From Planctomycetota bacterium (GTDB lineage Bacteria; Planctomycetota; Planctomycetia; Pirellulales; Pirellulaceae): 64,000 nucleotides of DNA. The notes below the pieces were generated by a model. It searched no databases. It had not been told where the DNA came from and saw nothing but the letters and a program-made list of their open reading frames with translations. The translations under genes were made by a program, and so were the position numbers. Location: positions 1 to 64,000 of the forward strand of contig JAFLCP010000022.1 in NCBI GenBank assembly GCA_017303505.1, read 5' to 3'. Positions 35,801 through 45,500 of this stretch are shown in pieces; within the stretch, counting starts at the first letter, position 1; every line of letters starts with the position of its first letter.

Positions 35801-36307
35801 TTCGAGAACTTCGCCGATCAAGTTCGTATTTGGAATCGGTGCGAGTTTACCGCCACGCGGGCCCATTTGCCGATATATTCCCGCGATGACAATTTGCCCC
35901 ATGATTGAAGAAGGTGGAGTCATTTGGGGACGAATACCATCCGGTAACGTCCCTTCCAGCGTCGCCAATCGCTCTCCGACGGTTTGACGCGCTGCGCGAA
36001 TTTCCGTTTTCCAATCAAACTCAACATACAGCACATTGAGGCCTGCCGTCGTTTGACTGCGGACATCCTGCACGCCGCTGGCTCCCATTAGTGCCACTTC
36101 GAGCGGCTGCGTTACCAATGTTTCGACTTCCTCCGTTGCCAACCCGGGTGCTTCCGTGATGATCACAACGCGAGGGCGGTCAAGGTCCGGGAACACATCG
36201 ATCTTCATTTGCGAAGCCAGAAATGTTCCATAGACGATCACTACCAAACAGACGATGAGCACAACCGTTCGATATCGGAGTGACCAGCGAATCAATCCAT
36301 CTAACAT
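32852..36307 (-). CDS. Heavy-metal efflux RND permease (CusA/CzcA family)
   Basis: A 1151-residue inner-membrane RND transporter, a little longer than the usual 1040-1060. It has 12 predicted helices in two sets with two large periplasmic loops. Recognisable parts are KIDVFPDLDRPRVVIITEAP near the N terminus, GGIAVAMGELVDDAIVDVEN with the proton-relay acidic residues, and SLGGIAVRNGILLVTHYL near the C terminus. The family exports Cu, Ag, Zn, Co or Cd by proton antiport; the metal is not predictable here. An insertion of about 60 residues near 150-210 (after PPSSIMGQIVIAGIYRQ) adds to the length. It follows the adaptor gene by 21 bases and precedes the His-rich lipoprotein by one. Confidence 0.9.
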   Translation of the reverse strand: MLDGLIRWSLRYRTVVLIVCLVVIVYGTFLASQMKIDVFPDLDRPRVVIITEAPGLATEEVETLVTQPLEVALMGASGVQDVRSQTTAGLNVLYVEFDWKTEIRAARQTVGERLATLEGTLPDGIRPQMTPPSSIMGQIVIAGIYRQMGPRGGKLAPIPNTNLIGEVLEAGIEESLKLWEVQDRRRVESWKEVPFELLKWTTTTEFPRSGASEAQIKTEKGTYDLHFRSEGESNAELRTISDWVIRPRILKVNGVAEVFMQGGDRKQYQVLIDPTALQEYHVTLQDVSRALRESNMNASGGFAIEGETERSIRILGRLGQGGRSVVEDLAQVPIASNPQRSVLLSQVAKIVEGAELKRGDGSINAQNGVVFTVVKQPHVDTRRLTNDITRTFVDLEQSLPNDVIVRSDLFQLRNFIDRGIFNVAEALVIGALLVILVLFLFLLDVRTTVITLTAIPLSLVITSLVFRWFSWVSGNDLSINVMTLGGIAVAMGELVDDAIVDVENIFRRLRENQRLPQPSPVLEVIYAASVEIRNAILFGTAVVILVFLPLFALSGVEGRLFAPLGLAYIVSILSSFVVSLSVTPVLSYYLLRNSIRHTDHGDGWVLRALKWLATPLIRFSMNTPLLLLAIAWLGFVIAAWQVTKLGRNFLPAFDEGSVQVNITLPPGASLQANNSVSHDIDTLFLSLRKSAENPMGSILNFVRRSGRAQMDEHASPVNVSEYILSMNPDSHEERDAFIEQLLERLKTEVPGVDVEVEQPLAHLISHMVSGVYAQIAVKIQGEDLDTLLRLAQEAKAELAGIEGITTPLVEPIRMTPELHIKLRGDDLAYYGLTRGDVASVLQTALQGEVVSEVLEGQRRYDLLIRLEETYRSDFANLGRLRLHLPHIEGQAERGQIELREIADVFEGVGPNSINRENARRRIVIRCNTQGRDLAGAVEEIKAKLDAKLNLPTGYFIEYGGQFESQQNATRMILILAGVSVLGMLAVLLILFPSIRIVLQILNALPTAFIGGVVALVLTDQTLTVASLVGFISLGGIAVRNGILLVTHYLHLMNAEGEEFSQQMILRGSLERLAPVLMTALTAGIGLAPLVMGGNEPGREILYPVATVIVGGLCTSTFCEFLIHPGIFWSLTGQDARRLADAAKIRNHKKGK

Positions 36308-36328
36308 GCAGAGGTTCCTTTTCGTTCG

Positions 36329-37732
36329 CTAGTGTGCTGCATGAACCGTGCCATCGGCATGCACATGCAACCCTGGCTGATGACCACTTTCCGCTTGGGA
36401 CTTCAAAATCCTCTTTAACGCGGAAGCCGAATTTTGAGCCAGAAATGTACCGAGCGTTATAGAACCATCATTGGCAATGACCGTATGTTGTCGATCCTGA
36501 TAGACAATCTGTACTGATATCTGTTTGAAAAGGTCGCCATTCTGCTGAAAAACAAAGGCTTCTCCTCCTTCCCTGACAACGCCTTCCGTCGGAAGCACGA
36601 CAACATTGTCGAGTCGTTCTATCGGAACGCGAATACGTACTCTTTGCCCCGGTCGATATCTCCAAACCAAAAAGGTATTCGCATCTTTAACGTATTGCTG
36701 ATTTTGGTTTTGCAGCGGAATAAAGAAATCAAAAGTGCGTGCATTGATATCCACCGTATTGGCAAGATGCCGAATGGTAAAAACCTGCTGACTTGGTGGC
36801 CAAAAGTCCGGAGCATCTTCCGCAAACTCCAAGTCAACTTGCGTACCGTTTAGAGCCGCTCGCTCTAATGCTTCCGCATCTTGCTTGAACGCATGCCCAA
36901 CAACATACAGTGCTTGATGATTGGCTAAGCCAAGCAATAACTCGCCCGCTTGTACCGTTTGACCTAACTCCACATTCAATCCATGAACTTCATACGGAAT
37001 TTCTTTATCACCCTCTGTTTCCACCGCAACAGCGCGAGAGTTTTCTCGTGAGGGGACGGACGATTCCGTCGGAGCATAGGGGGGAGCAACAATATCGAGT
37101 TGGGAAATGAAGTTACCTTGGGAAATCGAATCAATGGAGGCAGCGGGAAGTCCTCGATTGAGCAACTCTTGTTTTGCGGCTTGAATAGCAATCTGTTGCC
37201 GTTGGAGATCATTGCGAAGCTCAAGCATTCGCGTTCCTGAGATAGCCCCTGATTCGACTGCACCTCCAAGTCGATCCATTTGTGATTGAATGAGATTGGT
37301 TTCCTGAATGGCCTTAAACAGCTGCGTTTGCGTCGCCTGTAAATACTCACTGAAGAGTTGCAAAGTCACCAATCGCTCACCAGGCTTAACCGTATCGCCA
37401 GGAAAGACATGAATGGCGGATACGACACCGACAGCGGGCGCTGTGACACCTCGATCGGAAATACCCGGTCGATCGCGAATAACACCTGGAATGGTGATGC
37501 TTATCCAATAATCCGTAGATCGAGCCGCTGCGCTTTTTAGCCCCATGTTCTGCCGGGCCTTTAGGCTGACTTCGACCACTGCCGAACCTCGCCCCTCATT
37601 TTCATGAGCTTGTTCGTCTGCGGCTTCTGCCACAGTCCTACTCGCATCCTTTCCGATCCACCATCCAATAACCCCGGCCGTAGCAACTAGCGCAACGAAG
37701 CCAAGTGCGCGCGCAGCATTTGCGGAACGCAT
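36329..37732 (-). CDS. RND periplasmic adaptor (CusB/CzcB family membrane fusion protein)
   Basis: A 467-residue membrane fusion protein. An N-terminal helix (about residues 9-25, ALGFVALVATAGVIGWWIG) anchors or exports it. Lipoyl-like halves are GVVSAIHVFPGDTVKPGERL and VHGLNVELGQTVQAGELLLG, separated by a helical hairpin (about 125-195). A beta-barrel (RYRPGQRVRIRVPIERLDNV) and a proximal domain follow. The C terminus is His-rich (HQPGLHVHADGTVHAAH), a likely metal site. It would link the RND pump to an outer-membrane channel. ATG 37732 (MRSAN) is chosen over GTG 37744. No outer-membrane factor gene is nearby. Confidence 0.88.
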   Translation of the reverse strand: MRSANAARALGFVALVATAGVIGWWIGKDASRTVAEAADEQAHENEGRGSAVVEVSLKARQNMGLKSAAARSTDYWISITIPGVIRDRPGISDRGVTAPAVGVVSAIHVFPGDTVKPGERLVTLQLFSEYLQATQTQLFKAIQETNLIQSQMDRLGGAVESGAISGTRMLELRNDLQRQQIAIQAAKQELLNRGLPAASIDSISQGNFISQLDIVAPPYAPTESSVPSRENSRAVAVETEGDKEIPYEVHGLNVELGQTVQAGELLLGLANHQALYVVGHAFKQDAEALERAALNGTQVDLEFAEDAPDFWPPSQQVFTIRHLANTVDINARTFDFFIPLQNQNQQYVKDANTFLVWRYRPGQRVRIRVPIERLDNVVVLPTEGVVREGGEAFVFQQNGDLFKQISVQIVYQDRQHTVIANDGSITLGTFLAQNSASALKRILKSQAESGHQPGLHVHADGTVHAAH

Positions 37733-37853
37733 GACAATTCTCACTCATCTATGGAAGAAAATCCCAATGAAAAGACGACCATGCGTCGTCACTTGCACTG
37801 GTACATTAGAAAAACGAATCTCAACAAGAAGGCAACCCCTTCAGAAGACTCGT

Positions 37854-38357
37854 TCATAACAAAAGAGTAGAATGCCGCAGATAAATCGGTTCAGCATAAC
37901 GCGAACAAAACCGATCTAAGGATGACGTCGTTTGCACAGAGAAGAAATGAGTCGCAGCTACTCCGTCTTCTAAGAAAACCTGCAGAATGACAGATTGCAA
38001 TGGAGCCTTCGAATTCGGCAAGAATCGACTGAGTTCAGGGAACCAGATCACATGATCGCAATCTGAGCAATGGGCCGAGCAACCGCAGGATGCCTCCAAT
38101 TCCGCTGGCCGATTTTGAGAAGGTGTTTCGCGCTGACTAGAATTACCTTCCTGGCCTATAGTTTTTCTAGTGTCGCTTGGATGTTCATGCTCATGACTAT
38201 GGGAAGGGGTCGCATGAGAATGTTCACCGCAAGCAAAATGAACATGAACGTGAGTTCGTTCACCAATTCCAACCCCATGACAGCATTCATGCGAATGGGA
38301 AAATACATTCCCCACGGCACTGAACGCAATCAAAATCAGGCTAAGAATTCGTCCCAT
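37854..38357 (-). CDS. Exported His/Cys-rich putative metal-binding protein
   Basis: A 167-residue unknown. ATG 38357 (MGRILSLILIAFSAVGNVFS) gives a signal peptide. The mature N-terminal part contains SHECCHGVGIGERTHVHVHF and HSHATPSHSHEHEHP, then a cysteine cluster CGCSAHCSDCDH at about 90-101. The C-terminal third is ordinary. Position as first gene of the metal-efflux operon (121 bases before the adaptor) and the residue content suggest periplasmic metal binding or sensing. An upstream ATG at 38390 would bury the signal peptide behind 11 residues. Confidence 0.65.
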   Translation of the reverse strand: MGRILSLILIAFSAVGNVFSHSHECCHGVGIGERTHVHVHFACGEHSHATPSHSHEHEHPSDTRKTIGQEGNSSQRETPSQNRPAELEASCGCSAHCSDCDHVIWFPELSRFLPNSKAPLQSVILQVFLEDGVAATHFFSVQTTSSLDRFCSRYAEPIYLRHSTLLL

Positions 38358-38596
38358 ACTTTCTCCAATGCAAGCGACACCTCTGTGCATGGTAGACGGA
38401 ATTGGTATCCCCGTCCATACCGCGTTTAGCTCTCCATTGGTCCATCACCTGTAATGACAGCAACTTTCCCTATTCACCTAACAGGATCGTAAGCCTCTCT
38501 GTTCCATCCTTCAAAATCGTCAGCATGGGCAACGTGTTCCCAAAGTTGGCCGCAACAAATGAAGTTACGATCACCAGATGGGACTGCGCGCGATTT

Positions 38597-39505
38597 TCAT
38601 TGAAACTCTGCTCCCGCATAGTCTCGCGGGTCAGGGAGAACGAATTTTTCATAATCTACCTTTTCTCCCCCATCGCAAGTCACCAACGCCTTGAATGTCT
38701 CCTCATCGATGTCTACGGAAATTACTTTCGCTTCACCGCTTAAGAATAATCCCAAGAAGAACTTATCCTCGCGAACGACTGTCTGGTAGGCAGTAGATAC
38801 ATTCAAGTTTGTTGGAGACGCCCATGGATCTTGTTGCTTCAGCAATACGACAGCCACCAACGTATCGGACAAACCATCCGTGCAACGACCCATTTTGGAA
38901 TAGGTCCCCTCAACAAAAAAAGCTTGTTTGCCGGGATCATCTTTCAAGCTCGAAATCAGGTAAATGTTGCAGTTTTCTGAATCCTCTTCATAAGCAACTC
39001 GTGTGGACCTATAGACCTTTGGAGAGCGCCGGCGCAGGAACGAGTTCTCTACGTCATTCCAAGGCCTCATTTCCTTCATATCGATTTTATCGAAGGTTTT
39101 TGCTTCGTCCAAATGTGGCAATAGTGGAACTCGCCATGACCACACCAAAACCCCCTCTGAATTAATACTTCCGGGAGCGGGAAACCGCTTGTATGAATCA
39201 TGGTAGCTATGAAGGGCCACACCGATCTTATTTAGATTGGCTACATCCACAGCCAGATCCATGTTGTCTTGCGCCTTACCTCGTGCGGGAAGCCAGAACA
39301 ATGCAAAGAAACCGCCGCAAGCCAGCATTAGAAAGAAAACCCCACCCACAAGTATCCCGGTCAGAGCACCAGCTGAAAGCTCACCGGACTTATCCTGTTT
39401 CTGAGGCTTCTGCGGTTTCGGGGCCTCTGGTTGCTGACCAAACCCAGCATAATTGTAACTGACTGGTCCCTGTTGATTGTGACCATTCGGCGGGTATTGC
39501 GACAT
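38597..39505 (-). CDS. DUF1559-like planctomycete protein, paralogue 1
   Basis: A 302-residue protein. The N terminus MSQYPPNGHNQQGPVSYNYA is Pro/Gln/Gly-rich and cytoplasmic, followed by a membrane helix at about 47-72 (GALTGILVGGVFFLMLACGG). The outside part has the order seen in DUF1559 pseudopilin-like proteins: ANLNKIGVALHSYHDSYKRF, VLVWSWRVPLLPHLDE, then the Asp-Gly element RCTDGLSDTLVAV. It is like the gene at 41408 throughout (MSQY start, WSWRxxxLP, SDTLV/SNTLV, EETFKALVTCDGGE). Function unknown; DUF1559 proteins are very numerous in planctomycetes. Confidence 0.8.
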   Translation of the reverse strand: MSQYPPNGHNQQGPVSYNYAGFGQQPEAPKPQKPQKQDKSGELSAGALTGILVGGVFFLMLACGGFFALFWLPARGKAQDNMDLAVDVANLNKIGVALHSYHDSYKRFPAPGSINSEGVLVWSWRVPLLPHLDEAKTFDKIDMKEMRPWNDVENSFLRRRSPKVYRSTRVAYEEDSENCNIYLISSLKDDPGKQAFFVEGTYSKMGRCTDGLSDTLVAVVLLKQQDPWASPTNLNVSTAYQTVVREDKFFLGLFLSGEAKVISVDIDEETFKALVTCDGGEKVDYEKFVLPDPRDYAGAEFQ

Positions 39506-39668
39506 AAAACATCCGGGGCGTATAGGAGAGGAACCGTACAGACAAGCAATTTCGACAAGTTACAATGTGTCTCAATGAATTTCAAGACACCGCAAGTTAT
39601 GTGCTCTTAATAATGTCGCAACCAACGTAAATAGCGTTCCCCTCCCATAGTAATTGCACCATAAGCTG

Positions 39669-40050
39669 TTATCCCAGCGGGCCTTTCTCCAAGTTGCTTT
39701 TATCACACCCCACAGCAGTCGTTGGTGGTTGATTCCAACTTTGATGATTTCCTGCGTACTTAAGAGGACTCAATGCTGCCTTGCGTAAAATACTGATGTT
39801 TACATCCGCATGTCCTTTTCGCTTTCGGTTTTGGACGTCATTGAATGTCATGTCGAGTTACCAGTAGAGGTTGCCCTCGAATACGCTGCATAATTGGATG
39901 CCGTTGCACATCGTGAAGATCCCTATTCGACCTGACAAAAGCACTTTTTGACTCGGTCCGCATTGGTGTCGGTAAAATCTGAGGAGTTTCGCGTGCGAGG
40001 ATCATCCAGGTCTTCGAAGTGAACCTGCCTGCCCATGGAAGGAATCGCAT
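39669..40050 (-). pseudogene. Remnant of a transposase, ISAs1-like
   Basis: The 708-base stretch 39506-40213 holds no intact gene. On the minus strand one frame reads LYW, stop, LDMTFNDVQNRKRKGHADVN, then ISILRKAALSPLKY (about 39880-39740). This matches the ISAs1-type transposase C terminus pattern LHWVLDV-F-ED--R-RKGHA-EN-AILRK-ALNLLK. About 130 bases upstream another frame has VHFEDLDDPRTRN, like the N-terminal HF--L-DPR motif of the same family. The catalytic middle is missing and the frame is broken by a stop. No terminal inverted repeats were found. Confidence 0.5.
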
Positions 40051-40213
40051 GCTGCCTTAAATGGCAGAATCCCTTTGGGAGCCTACCAGTTAACCTTTCT
40101 TCCACTCTCGAAGAATTTTCGGAAAGCTTGTCCATCGTTCGCGAATCTCCGTCGCTTTGACTCTTGTGGTTGAATCCCCGCTCCGATCCCGTATGAGTCA
40201 GATGAGGCATCCC

Positions 40214-41281
40214 ATGAACCCTTCCAATCCATCCCGAATGGCTGATTTGGCGAAAGGTATTGCTTTGTGCGCGACAATCATTGCCGTAAAATGGTATTTT
40301 GGTACTCCATCCCCCCCAGAACCAGCTCCCGTCTCCCCTGCAATACCATCCACTCTTTATCCTGGTACAGCCAGAGCTTGGTTTCCTCTAAACCGTTCCG
40401 AGTACATGTTGCAAGAGCCGCAACCTCCCAAACCAACCGAGCAAACCGAACGCTCAGGGGCTGACTCGCCTCCCGGAATCGTGTTCTCCGACGCTCTTAA
40501 AGAACCTGCAGCTGTAGAAAACGCACGCTCAACGCAAACTCATAGTCACGACTTAGCTCGTACGTGGCTGCAGTCGAAGGTAGGGAACAACCTTGCGCCA
40601 TTTGAGCGATTGGTCCTGCGAGACCGTTTTCTGGGTTCCATCGACTTGGCAATAAAATCCGTCGAACTGGACAACCGCAATTCAGTGCTTATCATTGGTC
40701 CAGAAGTAATTGACTCCACTTCGCATATCTTGCTGTCGCACAATCATCAAGCACAACAATTCAAATTGCCCAAGGAATGGGATAAGTACTTGATGGTGGA
40801 GCACCGTGAAGCATGGCTCAGTAAGCTTGCAGAAACTCTGCCACTGGATTCCCACAAAGTAACTTTGAGTGAGTTGACGTGCACACTGAAAAAAGTTTCT
40901 AGCTCAGTTACCGATATAGATCTAAATGTTCGTGCTCTTTTCCATGAATCTCTTTCGGCTGCAAAAGTGGGATTGGCTGTCGAAGCCTGGCAACTTGGAC
41001 TCCATACGACGCACACGAGGCTACTCCCCGAGACGGCGACCTTGGAAGAGAATTCGAAGATAAGACTTCACGGCAATATAGAACTGGTTGGAAACTTTGA
41101 TGTCGAGAAACCAGTACTCATTATCGTAACGATTGTGGAGCCATCATGGCAGGAACCCTCTAGCAGCTCGACGTCTGCAGTCCCTACATCTACAACTTCG
41201 CTATTGAGCAACACACTGGCGGGATTTGTTTACGATGGAGAGTGGCACCCGTTTCAAGCGATCAATGAATTGGGTAATTGA
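40214..41281 (+). CDS. Membrane-anchored hypothetical protein
   Basis: A 355-residue protein of unknown function. ATG 40214 (MNPSNPSRMADLAKGI) has GAGG six bases upstream and is preferred over ATGs at 40157 and 40193. One membrane helix (about residues 13-30, GIALCATIIAVKWYFG) is followed by a Pro-rich linker (about 30-80) and a mixed domain up to a Ser/Thr-rich stretch near 320 (SSSSTSAVPTSTTS). No motif was recognised. It lies between the two DUF1559-like genes, facing one of them. Confidence 0.65.
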   Translation: MNPSNPSRMADLAKGIALCATIIAVKWYFGTPSPPEPAPVSPAIPSTLYPGTARAWFPLNRSEYMLQEPQPPKPTEQTERSGADSPPGIVFSDALKEPAAVENARSTQTHSHDLARTWLQSKVGNNLAPFERLVLRDRFLGSIDLAIKSVELDNRNSVLIIGPEVIDSTSHILLSHNHQAQQFKLPKEWDKYLMVEHREAWLSKLAETLPLDSHKVTLSELTCTLKKVSSSVTDIDLNVRALFHESLSAAKVGLAVEAWQLGLHTTHTRLLPETATLEENSKIRLHGNIELVGNFDVEKPVLIIVTIVEPSWQEPSSSSTSAVPTSTTSLLSNTLAGFVYDGEWHPFQAINELGN

Positions 41282-41306
41282 GCATTCAAACATGGGCTGC
41301 GAATGC

Positions 41307-41342
41307 AAAAAAACGAGCGAAGTATGGCTCATACTTCGCTCG
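41307..41342 (-). terminator. Rho-independent terminator of the DUF1559-like gene
   Basis: CGAGCGAAGTATG (41314-41326) and CATACTTCGCTCG (41330-41342) form a perfect 13-base stem with a 3-base loop. Seven A precede it, giving a T-run after the hairpin on the minus strand, 65 bases past the stop at 41408. Confidence 0.85.
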
Positions 41343-41407
41343 CAACTTGACTTCCTCTAGTTCAAATGACCAGCAAACGAACTCGGCGATTGACCGCTGT
41401 CCGAAGA

Positions 41408-42256
41408 CTACGGTTCCAACATATCTGGATACATCTGCTCTCCACCGTCGCGCGTCACCAGCGCCTTAAATGTCTGTTCGTCTATGCTGGTTTTCAATCT
41501 TTTCACCGCCCCATCCAGAAATAAAGCGATGAAAGTCTGATCTTCGTTTTGGATGAGTCGATAAGCTTCCTCTGTAGAAAGTGTTTCAGGACTAGCCCAA
41601 GGAACGTTGTGCTTGACCAACAACACGCCCACAAGGGTATTGGATATTCCATCAGAACAATCGCTAAACTTCGTATAGACACCATCCACAAATGCAGAGT
41701 TTGGTCCTCCCTTATTTTCCGGATTGGAAATCAGAAAGATATTCGCCCCATTCGAGCCTGGAGGGAGATCTGATCGCACCGAGGTGAAGTAGGGGTTTGC
41801 GGGTCCTTGCAGTACTGTATTGGACGGATCATCCCAGGGCTTCATGTTTTTGAAATCCACCTTTTGAAAGGTGGTTCCGTCTTCAATAAAGGGCAACATG
41901 GCAATGCGCCATGACCAAACCTTTTCCCCATTGGAATTCGTAGCATACGGCGTTGGAAGCTTTTTGTACGTTGCCTCATAGTTGTGCAAAGCCAAACCGA
42001 TCAAACGCATGTTATTGCTGTCTTGAACCTGAGTAGCTGCGGCCCGAGCTGCCGAGATCGCCGGAATAAGAAGTGCAGCCAACACGCCACCGCACAGCAA
42101 AAAGCATAGAAAAAGAATGCCCAGGATGATGCCAATAATCATTCCCGTTGACATTCCATTTCGTTGGGGCGGAGGAGCACCACCACCTCCGTAGTTGCCG
42201 TAATTCATCGCCCCCTGCCCTGATTGTTGATTGCCATAGGGGTTGTACTGGGACAT
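41408..42256 (-). CDS. DUF1559-like planctomycete protein, paralogue 2
   Basis: A 282-residue protein with the same plan as the gene at 38597. It has a Gly/Gln/Tyr-rich cytoplasmic N terminus (MSQYNPYGNQQSGQGAMNYG), a membrane helix at about 38-62 (MIIGIILGILFLCFLLCGGV), then NNMRLIGLALHNYEATYKKL, VWSWRIAMLPFIED and DCSDGISNTLVGVLLV. ATG 42256 has AAGGG about eight bases upstream; the frame continues 32 codons further but without protein-like sequence. It ends at a strong terminator (41307-41342), so it is monocistronic. Function unknown; a pseudopilin-like fold is suggested by the DUF1559 family. Confidence 0.82.
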   Translation of the reverse strand: MSQYNPYGNQQSGQGAMNYGNYGGGGAPPPQRNGMSTGMIIGIILGILFLCFLLCGGVLAALLIPAISAARAAATQVQDSNNMRLIGLALHNYEATYKKLPTPYATNSNGEKVWSWRIAMLPFIEDGTTFQKVDFKNMKPWDDPSNTVLQGPANPYFTSVRSDLPPGSNGANIFLISNPENKGGPNSAFVDGVYTKFSDCSDGISNTLVGVLLVKHNVPWASPETLSTEEAYRLIQNEDQTFIALFLDGAVKRLKTSIDEQTFKALVTRDGGEQMYPDMLEP

Positions 42257-42513
42257 GGACAGGCCCTTATTATTCAAAAAATGAGATGGTCGCAACAAAA
42301 GAGTCCAGAAAACATGAGGGATGAACGTAAACGATATGAATCCCATTTTCAAGCTGCCAACTTTCGCCCGCGAACATAGCCACCTGGATGCTTCTATGAA
42401 TGTAGGTATAGGGAGGTTATACTGAGTGGCGGCTCCTGTTTAAGAACTCCCCACCACATATCCCACCGATATCGCTGGCATCTTCAACCGCTCTGCGTGG
42501 AGAAAGCCTCATC

Positions 42514-45500
42514 ATGATGGACTCAGCAAAACCAGTATGGCTTACGGCATCCTTGCTCTTCGTTGCGATGCAGTTCGCATCCCTCCCATATTCGATATTT
42601 GGCCAAGAGCAGGCACTCCATTATCAACAAAAAATACGTCCAATCATTGTTGACCATTGCCTCGCCTGTCATGGTGTCGACGAAGCAACGCGCGAGGGTG
42701 GATTGCGATTAGACCAAAGAGAAGCTGCACTTAAAGGTGGCGAGTCGCAATCCCCAGCGATCGTCCCTGGCAAACCCGACGATAGCGAGCTCATTCGAAG
42801 GATCACCTCAAGCTCATCCGATGAGATCATGCCCCCACCTGAACATGGTGCCCCCCTCAACGCCGACGAAATTTCACTCTTGAAGGAGTGGATAAAATCT
42901 GGGGCAACCTATGAAGAGCATTGGGCATTCGTCGCTCCGAAAAAGGTACCGCTTCCAAACTCTCAATATGCACGCCCTATAGATGCTTTGGTTCAACAAC
43001 ATCTTTCAACCAAAGGCATGAGCCTGTCCGCTATCGAGCAACAGAACAGGCTCTGTCGCAGAATCTATCTCGACATTATTGGACTCCCTCCTACGCCCGG
43101 TGAACTTGAGGCGTTTCACAAGGATGGGATTGAAACGACCATTGACAAACTCCTCGCGAGTGAACGCTTCGGTGAGAAGTGGGCGCGACCTTGGTTGGAC
43201 GCTGCCCGATACTCCGACACCAATGGATACGAGAAAGATCTCAAAAGAGATCAATGGGCGTGGCGGGATTGGGTCATTCGAGCCTTGAACAACGATAAGC
43301 CCTATGACGAGTTCGTCATCGAGCAAATTGCGGGGGACTTAATTCCAAATGCCACACAAGATCAAATCATCGCGACGGGCTTCCTCAGAAACAGCATGGT
43401 CAACGAGGAAGGTGCCATTGTTCCAGAACAATTTCGAATGGTGGAGATGTTTGATCGCTTGGATTGCATAGGAAAGTCAGTGCTCGGTTTAACGACGCAA
43501 TGTGCGCAATGCCATTCTCACAAATTCGATCCACTCACCATGCACGAATACTATGGAATGTTCGCATATCTGAACAACACCTACGAAGCCCAATCTTGGG
43601 TTTACAATGGCACACAACTCAACAAAAGAAATGAAGTTCTCAACGCCATAAAAGAACTAGAAACACAAATCAAAAACAGTCGTCCCGATTGGGCACAAGA
43701 GATCGCTAAGCTTGAAGAAGATTGCCGGACGAAGCAAGCCGCTTGGAACGCAATCAAGTTCTATGATATGAACAGCATCAGCGGTCTTAATCACCCTACA
43801 CAAGAGGCGGACCTCAGCTTGCTCATGAAAGGTCACACAAGTGGCGATGTCTATTTCATTGCGGAACCCAATTTAGCCAATGTTACTGGATTGCGAATCG
43901 AAGTTCTCACGCACCCAGATCTCCCCTTCACTGGACCAGGTCGCAATGCCGTTGGTTCCTGGGGTATTCGCGAAATTGAAGTCTTTACTCAACAACCTGA
44001 TGCCAAAGACTGGCAGAAACTAAAACTGACGAACGCTACGGCAGATTTCTCGGAACCAGAACAGAAACTTGATGAAGGCAAAAGTACCAGTGGCCCCGTT
44101 TCACTGGTGGTTGATGGGAACGATGCCACATGGTGGAAAGCAGATCGAGGCACGGCCCTGCGTAACCAACCTTCCGTGGCTGTGCTGCAATTCGAAACGC
44201 CTCTAAGTGCCCCTGCTGGCACAAAATTCAAGATCGCAATGCGAATGACGGATATGGTTGGCTCCTGCCGCTTCTCACTTACCACTACCGACAAGCCGAC
44301 GGCGGCATCGATGGATTACGGAGCACTGTTGGCTGCACAAGTTCCTGCCGCAGATCGAACGCCGCAGGAGCAGCGATATCTCTTCGACGCATGGCGAAAA
44401 TCGATGGCGGAATTGAAAGACCTTTCGGACCAGATCGATTCGCAATGGAAACAGTACCCCACTGCAGAGACTTCCATTTTGCATTCCGCAGAACGTCCTC
44501 AACGCGATGCCCGAGTTACCCATTTGCTCCAGCGTGGCGAATGGGATAAACCAGGGGAACCTGTTACTCCCACAGTCCCAGCCGCTTTCCATCCTCTACG
44601 AGATGACACCTCCCCTCCTCGACTCAAATTCGCCCACTGGTTAGTGGACCGTGAATCCCCACTCGCTGCGCGAGTTGCCGTGAACCGAGTGTGGCAGTCG
44701 ATCTTCGGAAATGGACTGGTTGAAACAGCAGAAGATTTCGGAACCCGTGCTACAGTTCCCGAATACCGAGAACTCCTCGATTGGCTGGCCGTGGACTTCA
44801 TAGAGAATCAGTGGAGCACGAAAAAGCTTATTAGAAAAATCTTGACCAGTAAAACCTATCAACAATCTTCGCAAGTTACACCGCAACAGCTAGAACTAGA
44901 TCCAGACAACCGACTTCTGGCTCGTGGCCCAAGATTTCGTGCCGATGCTGAAGTTGTGCGCGACATGGCGATGGCCATGGCAGGCCTGTTGCATCATCAG
45001 TTTGGTGGACCGGGTATTATCCCACCCGTTCCGCAAAACGTGCTCGATTACAACTACACTTATCCAAGCTACTGGGTTCCAGCAACAGGCCCGCAACGCT
45101 ATCGCAGAACTATTTACAACTTCCGAAAACGGTCGATGCCAGACCCTGCGATGTCCGCGTTTGATGCGCCGAATGCAGATTTCGCTTGTGCTCGACGCAT
45201 CCGATCTAATACGCCACTTGCAGCGCTCACCGCCCTGAATGAACCGATCTTTGTCGAAGCCTCTCAAGCGATGGCCCTCCGAATTCTTCGCGAAGGCGGG
45301 AATTCCGATGCCAGCCGTATCACTTACGCCTATCAAATTTGTATGGCTCGTTCTCCTAACGAAAACGAACAAAAAGTGGTCATGCAACTTCTCCAACAGC
45401 AAAGACAAAGAATTGCTGAAGGGTGGCTCAATCCGCGCGAAATGATCACTGGTAAACCCGACCAACTTCCTGAACTTCCCGCCGGCACAACGCCTCAAGA

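Noticed and set aside
38470..38652. 60-residue minus-strand frame past the DUF1559-like gene
   Set aside because: It partly overlaps the gene end in another frame and has no support beyond being open.
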